Source: Bifiguratus adelaidae
Taxonomy: Eukaryota > Mucoromycota > Endogonomycetes > Endogonales
Assembly: GCA_002261195.1 (NCBI GenBank)
Contig: MVBO01000034.1
Span: 1-64,000, forward strand
Direction of reading: 5' to 3'
Length of the DNA stretch: 64,000 nucleotides
Shown one piece after another: positions 1 through 11,438 of the stretch. The first letter of the stretch is position 1. Each line of letters begins with the position of its first letter. The position numbers and the translations under genes are program-made. The notes beneath the pieces were generated by a model. The model searched no databases. It saw only the letters and a list, made by a program, of their open reading frames with translations, and had not been told where the DNA came from.

Positions 1-1433
1 GTGGGATAGGTAGCCTTGTTCATAGTACTGTAGACGAGAAATACAAATTCTAAAGTGCTAATCTGAACACTCGCGCAAACAGAAAGAACTCTTGAGATCC
101 GTCGAAAAATGTTGATACGGAGACACAAGGGACCGGTATGACATGCTGATAATAATAGAAGTCGGATGATAATCGGTACATGGATTTTGCGGTTGATATA
201 AAGTCGAACAAGTGTTTGAGACAAGGCTCATGCGTCGGAATGCACAGAAGGTACCGTAAATTTCAACTTCGGGACGCTCAACAAAGTATGAGTGATGGAG
301 CTTGGCCAGGAGGTTGTAATGGTGCATACTGTAGTTGTGAGCTGTAGAGTTGTATGGTCATCAATGAAGTATTCAACGTCGAGCCGATAACAATGCGCAC
401 CAAATTTGGCAGTCCGAAATATCAGTTGGCAATGTGAGGAAACTGCGTTTCATAAAACTTAATAAGGGAAAAATGTAAGCCAGAAGTAGCAAGGAGAATA
501 CAGCAAGCGAAGGGATCGGTGCGGCGACTATGGTATCCGACAGACACGGTACGAACAGGTCAATTATGGCTTATCCGACTAATAGGTTTCTGACTTATAA
601 GCAATGTATCCATCCATAGACTTCTGTTTTGCAGATACAAGACATCAGTCGCATACAAAAACCAACGTCCTTGGTAAAACTGATCAAGGGAGACAGGGAT
701 ACAACTTGCATTTCAAAGACTAGTTACAATAGAACCGCAAACTGAAAGTGCATAAATCCCATCGGGAGCCAGCATCGACTCGTTGGAGCACGGGTCAAAT
801 CAGGTCGGATTCGGCAGATAGAATATTTGCGCACTGAATTGTGTCGAGACAGGGCTTTATGTATGCTTACGAGACCAAGTCATGAATAAAATGCTCCCAG
901 AGAACCACTGTGTTAATGATCATAGACTCGAGTCCTCTTTAGGCTTCACTACGCTCCAGCAAGACTATAAACATTTTGGAAGATTATGGAAAACAAATTG
1001 CTTACAGATTAACACTAATTCGCCTGAAGCAACAGAAGTAGGCAATGCGAAACAGTAGCGGAAGTGTATGAAAAAGGGCGGATTGATGTGTCGGAAAAGT
1101 CGGGGTATTGCTCGTAGGAGTTCAACATATTCAATCATGATTGACACGGCGTCCTCTCAGGGGAGAATCACGAGTCGAACCTAAGCTCAAAGCGAAGGTG
1201 ATAGTCTTACTGACTCCAATATCTTGCGAGGAATAGCCATGGTAATATAGGTAAGATATGAGCAATATTCTGCCCTATTGATACCCCATTATTATCACGC
1301 ATCGTTACCTTGTTTCAAGCAATAGCACTACGTTTTTCAGCGTCTGTCCCAAACAACTAAGACATTGAACAATTAGCGCATCATTTAAAAGTGTTCCAAA
1401 TTAGGCAACTAACAACGGCTTCCCGAAGACATC
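1..1433. other. Intergenic or unannotated region, no supported gene
   Basis: This stretch is AT-richer than the rest of the window and contains only short open frames without recognisable domains. The longest that begins with ATG runs on the minus strand from 327 to 58 (89 codons) and matches no family I know. No terminal repeats, transposase signature or tRNA was seen. It probably holds the upstream region of ERG8 and perhaps the flank of a gene lying outside the window. Confidence 0.5.
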
Positions 1434-3254
1434 ATGTCGAGTTCAAGTGATGTGAAGAGTGTGTGCGTTGTCGTTTGAAGTCTTCCCGCTCGCTTTACGC
1501 CTATCACTAACCGCTATATAGCTTGGCATCTGCTCCAGGAAAGGTCCTCATCGCCGGCGGATACCTCGTACTCGATCGCGCCTTTCAGGGATTCGTGATT
1601 GGCACCAGCTCTCGCTTCTACTCAGCAGTGCAAGAAGGCGCTTCCGCCAGAACCATCTGCGTTCGCTCACCTCAATTTGAGAAAGCAGTTTGGCGGTATG
1701 ATCTAATAGAGAAAGAAGGAGAAGTCGCCCTTGTACCAAGGTTTGCTCAGAATATCAGGATCAAATCCTCACTAATATGTCCTCCACCTGTCAGGGTCTC
1801 TGAGGGGGAAAACAAGTTTGTCCAAATATGTCTAACTTGCTGCCTGTCAGTAGTGTTCTCCGCTCCCACGAAACGAGCAGCCGAGGTTGCAATTCAAAAA
1901 GGTCTCGATATTCAAGTATTCGGCGACAACGACTTTTATTCACAAAGAGAGCAGGTAGATGTAACACGCTCATCTGACAAAGAACATGTATAGGCTCACC
2001 TTTATGTAGCTCAAATCGCTCCAGCTTCCATTGACTGTGAAATCCCTTGAGCAGTTGCCACATTTCTGTCCAACGAAATCAACGTTAGGGAACGTACACA
2101 AGACTGGGTTAGGATCCTCAGCAGCCTTGATAACTTCCCTGGTGGCTAGCGTTCTGGTCTACTTTAATGTCACTTCCACAAAAGATCTCAGCGCTCATGA
2201 AGACCGGATCCTTGTCCACAACACTGCTCAATTAGTGCATTGCTTGGCGCAAGGCAAAATAGGCAGTGGATTCGACGTCAGCGCAGCAGTGTGGGGAAGC
2301 CATACATATCGACGATTCTCTCCTAACGTCTTGGAGGCAGCAATGGTAAGACGTATGATCAATCTGCTCATTTCCTATAGAAACATGCTGACTGGATCTC
2401 CAGGAGGATCCAACTAACACAGAAGTAGTAATTCGAACTATCGCTCCAAGCAATAGCAGGTATGTTTTGGCATAATTTTGGTGATCACGTTCATGACAAT
2501 CACATAGCTGGGATAACGAGGTCACAAGCTTCCAATTGCCTCCAAGTCACTATCTCATGCTTGCAGACATTGATGCTGGATCACATACACCGACTCTGGT
2601 GTCCAAGGTTTTGGCATGGAGAAAAGCTAACCCACAAGTTGCAGAAAACCTTTGGCAAGATCTATCTAAATCGAATGCTGCACTGGCAGATGCCTTGATC
2701 GAATTACAGAAACTTGCCGTGGACGATGCAATGGAATACGAGGCGGCTATTGAAGCCTGTCGTCGGCAGCCAGCATCCAAGGTGAGTAAAGTTAGCTACG
2801 ATAGATACCTGAGCCTTGCAGTTTTAACACAACGCAGTGGACACACCTTGTAGAGGCTGACTCAGAGAACGCCTCTTTAAAATCGATGGCTCGCGTTCAC
2901 GAGCGTAGCCAAAACTCAAGAAGACTTATTCGTGAAATGTCAGAACTTGCCGGTGTGCCGATCGAACCTCCAGAGCAAACCCGTCTTTTGGATGCATGCT
3001 TAAATGTGGCTGGCGTCGTGATGTGTGGTGTTCCTGGAGGTATGTCACAGTCGACACACCTGTACAAGACTAACTCTGCCTTAGCCGGTGGATTTGATGC
3101 CATTTACTGCATTGTGTTATCGAACGAAGCCATGTCTGAGGTCCAGAATCTATGGGCCGCCTGGAAAGAACTGTCTGTAGGCCCGTTATTGAGCCGTGAA
3201 GATTCAGCCGGTGTTACTATTGAGCTCGACTCTAACATCCCAAGGTCAACGTAA
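1434..3254 (+). CDS. ERG8: Phosphomevalonate kinase (GHMP kinase family)
   Basis: Converts 5-phosphomevalonate to 5-diphosphomevalonate in the mevalonate pathway that feeds sterols and dolichol. The N-terminal block SAPGKVLIAGGYLVLD, the GHMP glycine-rich motif GLGSSAAL coded near 2107-2130 and the C-terminal AGGFDAIYCIVL are all family hallmarks. The gene is split by short introns. A first exon 1434-1462 gives an ATG (MSSSSDVKSV) and joins at 1522; further introns are 1463-1521, 1741-1794, 1955-2009, one from about 2343, one from about 2460, one from about 2780, and one within the C-terminal motif that ends near 3086. The 54-nt intron 1741-1794 is in frame and stop-free but removing it restores the family sequence PR-VSEGENKFVQ. 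The stop is 105 bp from the convergent Sog2-like gene. Confidence 0.92.
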
Positions 3255-3359
3255 TACGCAACGACATACTAACGAGACCATGATTGACAATGTATGCCTG
3301 TTGGTACAATAACTTAATATACAATGTTCCTGGCTATCGCTAATAAGACACTTTCCTTG

Positions 3360-5066
3360 CTAACATACACGTCCGTCGGTTTCACCTTCCCCACGCTCCT
3401 CTACAGACTCTGAAGGGGGCATATTCGAATCAGTGAAAGATTCAAACATTCCCACTGGGAAGGACTTGGAGGACGGTGATAGTACAGAGGGTGTAAACGT
3501 GTTCATCATGGGTCCATTACCGTTGGCTTCCTTCCCGAGGCTGTATCCTTCTTCCGCAAAAGAAGATAAAGCCCAAAGTCTCGTCACATCGGTAGTCGTC
3601 CTCGTGACAGACGAGAGATATGATTTCACGGATTTGGGAAGGATGGGCTCATGTTGCGTGCTCACTTGCTTTATGCTTGTCAGACAAGCGACAATAGCCT
3701 TGAACAATCTTTAGAAAAGCAACAACGGACTTGAACCTCGTCTACTTGCCTTTAGATAGGCCATGGTTTCTTCCCAAAACATCCTGGCCCGGGTGGGATT
3801 CCGTACCGCAAGGGAGATGGAGGCCGTGTTCCCCCCTTCTTCATTTTTACTGACGAGCAGCACACTCTTTTGCCATCTCTTGGTGATATCCAGGGCCACG
3901 TGAAGTTGCCGGATGACGTCTCTCAATTTCCTGTCCAGGCCTCCTACACCAGGCCTGACAAAGTCACCTTCGAGACCTGGCTGTTGCGGTAATAGTGGAT
4001 CAGATTGTTCCGGTCCAAGCTTGTCCAGAAATTCCTCAAATGTGTCCAGCAACTTGCCGAGCGCGAAGATGCCTGTTTGCGCTGCAGTTTGAAGTGAGGT
4101 ATATAGCTGTGCGTCGACATCGGCGCTGCGACCGATGGGCAAAGGTACTGTTGGCGTAGCTGGCCATGGTGATGACGGAGACAGATGAACATTGTCGCTC
4201 TGAGAGCGCGCTCGGTTTGCCTTGTGAGCTGTGGGCGTATTCGGGCGGGAAATGTAGGGTATAGGAGTAATTTTGAGTGGGGGGATTCCAGTCGTTTCGG
4301 ATACTGTAGCAGCCAAGGGAGATTGAGGACTTTCGAACGAGCAGGTGGACATTGATCCGAGCGATGACGAATGGTTTTCAAGTGACATGAGCGAATGCCA
4401 TGCTGTTGCCATCTCGGCGATAACGCCATGAAGATTGAGGATGAGATGACGACCTAGTCTTGCGTCGAGCGCAGCAAGAATTCCTCCGATGCGAAGGCGC
4501 ACAACACTGACAAGTCTGTGGAACTGACTGATGGCCGAGATGCTATTCTGCAACAGTTCTGACGCAAGCCAAGGATCCAATGCTTTTCCCGCCATCAACA
4601 CCGCATCAGCGCTTTCCAAACTGGCCATAAGCTTTTGCATCCCTAAGTTGCACTCGGAAAGCACAGGAGCAAACTGTGCCGACAGCTGATCCTCGCCAGT
4701 ACATAGTATAGAGTTTCTGATCACTTTGTAGAGTTGAGTGAAGGAATAGAGAACACCGCGACCAGACTCTACCACGAGCGTATGGTCGAAAGACGATGAC
4801 TTTTTGCCAATGACAAGCGAGATGCGCTGAAAGTACCGATCGGTCGACCTCTCGTGGTGCACTTGCTCGCTTTCTAACGAATGCGTCGAGTCTTGCGACT
4901 GATTGCGACTGTGCGTAGGCTTGATGACAGGCGTTGATGACTCGCCATTCAAAGGTCGCTGCGATCGTTGCTCGACCACGTCTCTGTTGATGTCTGTCGT
5001 GGACGAGCGCAACCTCAGCGCACGTCGCTTCTCTCTGTTTGACGTTGCCAGTGAGACATGGTCCAT
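3360..5066 (-). CDS. Sog2-domain protein (RAM network), without leucine-rich repeats
   Basis: The predicted protein of about 551 residues matches the Sog2 C-terminal domain of the RAM (Cbk1/Mob2) morphogenesis network. It starts with a short Ser/Thr/Arg-rich tail, then the block YFQRISL..SSFDHTLVVESGRGVLYSFTQ, a helical core, a Pro/Ser-rich loop, and the closing segment KSYLSSVTRTTTDVTRLWALSSF. The ATG at 5066 follows a stretch with no upstream in-frame ATG. The main frame stops at 3711; joining over a GC-AG intron (3699-3749) continues it to 3360 with good family fit. Yeast Sog2 carries N-terminal leucine-rich repeats, which are absent here; the upstream 155 bp to the next gene leaves no room for them. 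Role in cell polarity is inferred. Confidence 0.75.
3699..3749 (-). other. Probable GC-AG intron, 51 nt
   Basis: The donor reads AAG|GCAAGT, the classic context for a GC donor, and the acceptor is TTCAAG|GC. A branch-like CTAAA lies 11 nt before the acceptor. Removing it joins MAYLK to AIVACLTSIKQ in frame, which continues the Sog2 family alignment; leaving it in gives an early stop. Confidence 0.7.
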
Positions 5067-5221
5067 GACAGAAGGAGAGAAAGAGAGAAGTGTCAAAGCT
5101 TATCGAGGATGGGATTATATACAACGCGGGTCTAGAGAAGGAAGAAGAAGGAGAAGCGCAAGAGGAGAAGAGACAGGATAGAAGAGGTCTCGACCCTGTG
5201 CGTGCGCGCGTCCAATGACCC

Positions 5222-5530
5222 TTATCGCTTCCGTTCAAAGTATCGCGTTCTGTTCATGAACACCGTACTCATGTCAATCACCCACTCTCCAATCTCCAAG
5301 TATCGTTCCACGGCCAGTCGTAGGTCTCTGTTTTCAATCTTGCTCGTAGCAACCCTAGAAGCAATGACCCCATGTTAGTCCATGGTCCATGGTGTTCAAT
5401 GTCATGGTAAATGCCACGGCACAGTGCCTAGTCGCATGACTCACGTTAATCCAGTGGAGCGCTTGATGCCAGCAAGCACAGCCGATATCAAGATGGCATC
5501 CGCAGCCAGGTGAAGCACTCGTCCGAACAT
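5222..5530 (-). CDS. ATG44: Mitofissin (DUF1748 family), mitochondrial fission factor for mitophagy
   Basis: Two exons (5530-5445 and 5354-5222, intron 90 nt with GTGAGT donor and TTCTAG acceptor) encode 72 residues, the size of yeast Atg44 (73 residues). The protein starts MFGRVLHLAADAILIS, continues AGIKRSTGLT, and ends ERYLEIGEWVIDMSTVF then a basic YFERKR tail, all typical of DUF1748. Members of this family act in the mitochondrial intermembrane space, where they bind and fragment membranes to permit mitophagy. A longer overlapping frame starting at 5609 on the same strand is a shadow. The gene shares a 125-bp divergent region with the ZZZ3-like gene. Confidence 0.87.
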
Positions 5531-5655
5531 TGCAGCAAAGGAATATTAGCAACGGTTTCCTCTTGATCTTGTGACATATGGCGGAGACAGACAAGGAGCG
5601 GCAGGCCATCTTGGAAGGAAGTGCAGAGTAAGTAGAATGGACGTATAGAGCCGCA

Positions 5656-7608
5656 ATGCAAACACGGTTGGACGCATGGACTGAATGTTGCTCACCTAGC
5701 TACCAATTGGTCCTGTCGGCAATGCAGCTACTGCGGCAGCAGCTAGAGCATGCAAAGCTAGATATAAAGCGTCTTCAAGAGCTCAAGGCGAAAGCGATAG
5801 AGTTTCCACTCGAGACGGTGGAGCATTTACGTGCGCAGGTGGGCTTAGGTGACAAAGTTTTCGGATCACGGCCGCTAACTGCGAATAGACATTGACGGCG
5901 CCTCCCAAACTGCAGCAAGTTGTTCTCATACCGGATATTGACTGGAGTCAATATCCTTCGGAACAAGACCGCGCAACATCTGGATCAGGTGAGAAAGAAG
6001 CGCGATAGGCACAACATGTGCTGATTCAACATTGGGAATGCTTTAGCTGCTCGGTATTTCCAACATCCCTTGTTGCATCGCGTCTGCCCTCCGATGGTAG
6101 GTTGTTGTGCATGCGCATGTGTACATATCAACTTGCTTTCGCTGATGACGCTCCTTTTCCCCGTTGTAGGCATCCCTGCGAGAGACCGAATTGCCGTCAA
6201 ATCCGCAGTTAGAAGAGCTTCAGAATGCCGAAGAGACTATTTTGGCTCGTGACAATCTCTTTACTACCGCAACACAATCGACAACTCAGCCCAACCACAA
6301 CATACCCAGCACAACGCAGGAAACTACATCTAGTCCGGGCAAGAGGTTGCCACAACATCACCGCGTCAATCATTCAACACCTCCGGCCGAGAGGAAGCGA
6401 CTCGACTCGCACGGCGGTAAGGCGGACGGACATTAGAGACATCACCCCTCATATTGTGTTTTAGCGGAATCTGATGCTGAGAGCATGGCCTCAACGTCCA
6501 GGTAGGTATGTCCATAACACGGGCGTCAACATAAGTAACTCATTTTGCTAGATCTAAAACGTTGACTGAGCAAAAGACAGATGGTACGAGCACGCGCAAG
6601 CGAAAGAATTCAGATACCAAGGTAGCCAACACAGCCCTTGGAGACATGTTGTATACTCATATGATGTCCTGCAGGAAAAGCCAGAAACGTACAATCAACC
6701 ATGGAGCGAAGAGGAACAGGAACGTTTGGAAAGATTACTAGAGATATATCCGCATGAAGCAGTACAAGCTCAGAGATGGGAAAAAATATCGAAAGCGCTT
6801 GGCACCAGAAATCCGCGACAGGTAGCGAGCCGAGTTCAAAAATATTTCATCAAGCTCGCTAAGCATGGCCTCGAAGTGCCAGGGACTATTACAATTCCGG
6901 TGAGTGAATCAAACGATGCCCAAAAGAAACAAAATGCCTAACCTGCGCGCATTCAAGCCATCAGCGCTCTCCAAGGCCGAAAGAATGGCTCTCGGAGCTG
7001 ATCCGGCACCGCGCAAGGAAAAAATAAAGACGGCATCGCCGCGCGTGTCCCAAAAGCCATCACACGCTGGGTACAATGCTATGGTATCCGGGGGAATCAC
7101 TAACACACGGTAAGTATCCTTGGTTGACGACCAGGGCCATTCCCGAGAGATTCATAGCGCTCTCTAGGATATCTGGATCCCATTATCTCAATGTCAAGGC
7201 CCGTCCATCCGTTCTCATGTTGGAGGACGAGGATGGCACTCTTCCGAGCCATGGAAAAGCACAAGCCGTCCATCTCGGCTATGTGGTAGGTGCAGCAAGC
7301 AACGATACGTACAAGCCTGACCATGGGCTATAGTGTGATGCATGTGGAGCCGAACCCATCGTTGGGGTGCGATACAAGTGCATCGATTGTCCGGAAGAGG
7401 AAGAGGTGGACCTTTGCAGCGATTGTTACGCGCAAAAGCGCTTTGAGAACGGTAGGTAGCCGGCATGGATGATTCAACAAGCAGCTGAATTTGGCCTAGG
7501 TCATCACCTGTTGTCACACGCTTTTGAAGCCATACACTCGGCCGAAGAGTTACCCTACTACGAGGACTCTACCGAATTCGCATATCTAGGTTCTGGGGCA
7601 GAGGCATG
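5656..7608 (+). CDS. SANT and ZZ zinc-finger protein, ZZZ3-like
   Basis: About nine short exons. The N-terminus is a coiled coil ([22 protein letters not shown]), followed by a segment [12 protein letters not shown], a low-complexity Ser/Thr linker, a SANT/Myb domain beginning [16 protein letters not shown] and ending with RVQKYFIKL (about 6700-6870), and a ZZ zinc finger with CDAC...CIDC...DLCSDCY (about 7334-7450) closed by a His pair after the last intron (HHLLSHAF). The same order is found in animal ZZZ3, the histone-H3-reading subunit of the ATAC acetyltransferase complex. Ends AYLGSGAEA at 7608, 41 bp from the convergent MSE1 gene. Assignment to an ATAC-like complex is inference; Ada2 also has ZZ and SANT but in the opposite order. 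Confidence 0.8.
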
Positions 7609-7649
7609 AGATCTTGTATTGCCCACGTCTAACATACTGTACAGTCTAT

Positions 7650-9665
<2,016 letters not shown>

Positions 9666-9693
9666 TTAAAACTGAACACTTTGCTTCTTCGCC

Positions 9694-10357
9694 ATGACTC
9701 ACAAGGCCGATGCCAATGCCGCTGCAGAAGGCAGCGCTCCTCTAGAGCCACCACCAGAGTATACACCTTCACAAGAACCATTGTATCCTCCCAACACAGG
9801 ATACAACCCAGAGTTTATCAACTACGCGTCGCCAAGAACTCCTCCCCAAGCTCCTCATACCGGAGACGTTCCTCAACCTTCCTCACCTCTCAGTGCGTAT
9901 ACAAACGCCGTGGCTGACTTGGGCACTAACCCTAGCTTCAGGTCCTCAGCATGCCTATATCCCGATACCGAATGGAGGCTATGAAGTCTATGTCCGACAG
10001 GAACGCACCCCACTGTTACATCCTCAACTGCAGCGTGAGCGTCAGTTTCCCCGCGCAGCGCTCTTCTTTCTAGCCGGATGGTACGTGTGAGCTGCTTTGG
10101 TGCTACTATCGATACTGACCTCTACCCTTAGCTTCTTTCCTTTCTTTTGGTTTCTCGGCATATGTTATACCTGCTCCAGCAATCGCTATGAAGTCTTTTG
10201 GGGCAAGCTCAACTTCTTCATGGCCTTCATGTCCCTTGTGGCCTCCTTGATCTTTACAGTTGTGGTCATTGCTGACCCTGATCATGTGGGCGATGGATGG
10301 GGCATTGGATTGCCCTACATCTTGTTTGGCGTGACCAAAGTTGTGTTCCTGGATTAA
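9694..10357 (+). CDS. Proline-rich membrane protein with two C-terminal membrane segments
   Basis: Three exons (9694-9892, 9942-10080, 10132-10357) give 187 residues. The first 65 residues are Pro-rich and disordered (PPPEYTPSQEPLYPPNTGY). A folded middle part has YIPIPNGGYEVYVRQERTPLL. A strongly hydrophobic segment rich in Phe and Trp (FFLAGCFFPFFWFLGICY) is followed by NRYEVFWGKLNFF, a second membrane helix, and the motif HVGDGWGIGLPY. I do not recognise the family; it resembles short fungal proteins with a cytosolic proline tail anchored by a hairpin. The translation is complete in all three exons and the phases agree. Confidence 0.75.
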
Positions 10358-10455
10358 ACTTTTCGGTATATTGTCTCTACGGGAATATCCACATTGACCA
10401 GTGTCATTGCTATACAGTGCGTTTATTACATTATTCTATAGGTCTATAAAAATCG

Positions 10456-11385
10456 TTATTCAAACACCTCTGCCTTCTCGACATCCTGTTGAGCATGCTT
10501 TTGCTTCTTCCAAGGTTCATATCCGTTCTTGACGATAGTCAAATCAATCACGGAGGCCATCATGCAATAAATGAACTCTGGCAGAGCATCTAAGCAAAAG
10601 TAAAAGACCTCCCGCGTATTGACGCCATTGTTGGCGGCAAGGTTGAGCGCCACGATGCGAAAGACAAGCTTGACAAGCAGCAAGACGTGAAAGATGATCA
10701 AGAGCAACAAATGCGACAGTTTGGCATGTGATCGATAAACGACATAATAGATCAAGGCGAGTAGTAGACTGATAAGTGTCGCGCCAAAGAAGCCGTAAAA
10801 GGACGCATTCTTCATGTCGGTGCCGACCGAGACCAAATGCAGATTTCCTCCTCCTGCACCCACCAGGAGCGTCACGGCACCGACAATGGTCACGATTTGC
10901 GCCGCCACCACAATAACGCGTAGGATCGTAAAGAGTAGATTCTCGTATCGGGGAGGTTGGGCACCCTGGCGTAGTTCCGCACGTACCCAATTGACCACGA
11001 GATTGATGACAGCCATGATTTCGAGAATGAATCCAGCATATTGCAAGATATTGGCGACATAGACGAGCGGAGAGATGCCTGCAGCCAAGTTTTGTGACCA
11101 GGCGGCGCGGCAGGCGAATCCAACCGTCCGTAAGATGGTAAAGATGGAAAGGAGGATATAGGGACTGAAGCGGTGGGATTGATGGGTTCGCCAAATCAAG
11201 ATGGCAGAAAATACACCATAAAGGACAGAACCTGCCACAGCAGGACCAAGTGTAGGCAGCAAAACGGCAAAGGGAAGCGCCATGGTTTGTTTATACTCTT
11301 CACACTTCGAGGAGCTGACCTCCTTAAATACCGCTTTAGCTTCGGCGTGTGACAATCCCGCGAATTCCGGGGTTGCCAAATTCAT
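10456..11385 (-). CDS. Seven-transmembrane-type membrane protein, family unknown
   Basis: A single exon of about 309 residues from the ATG at 11385. After an acidic N-terminal stretch of some 35 residues come about seven hydrophobic segments, starting at PFAVLLPTLGPAVAGSVLYG, with short loops such as WRTHQSHRFSPY and YRSHAKLSH. The tail is basic then acidic (KKQKHAQQDVEKAEVFE). The topology is like fungal 7TM proteins of the RTA1 or DUF7702 kind but I see no diagnostic motif. It is one of the few long intronless genes here. Its start is 53 bp downstream of the stop of PSY2 on the same strand. Confidence 0.7.
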   Translation of the reverse strand: MNLATPEFAGLSHAEAKAVFKEVSSSKCEEYKQTMALPFAVLLPTLGPAVAGSVLYGVFSAILIWRTHQSHRFSPYILLSIFTILRTVGFACRAAWSQNLAAGISPLVYVANILQYAGFILEIMAVINLVVNWVRAELRQGAQPPRYENLLFTILRVIVVAAQIVTIVGAVTLLVGAGGGNLHLVSVGTDMKNASFYGFFGATLISLLLALIYYVVYRSHAKLSHLLLLIIFHVLLLVKLVFRIVALNLAANNGVNTREVFYFCLDALPEFIYCMMASVIDLTIVKNGYEPWKKQKHAQQDVEKAEVFE

Positions 11386-11438
11386 TTCGGCGCATTTCAA
11401 CTGTTCTGATGCCGATGTTTAACCGATCAATTTATACA

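Noticed and set aside
1160-1240. tRNA-like GGTTCGA on the minus strand
   Set aside because: The flanking 5-bp arms do not pair and no A box or acceptor stem is found.
4606-5238. 210-codon minus-strand frame overlapping the Sog2-like gene
   Set aside because: It lies in another frame of the same strand across well-matched Sog2 coding sequence; it is a shadow.
5355-5609. 84-codon minus-strand frame starting MACRSLSV
   Set aside because: It overlaps ATG44 exon 1 in another frame and reads through its intron; the DUF1748 frame is better supported.
10544-11194. 216-codon frame within the 7TM gene
   Set aside because: Alternative frame of the membrane protein; composition rich in Arg, His and Cys without domains.
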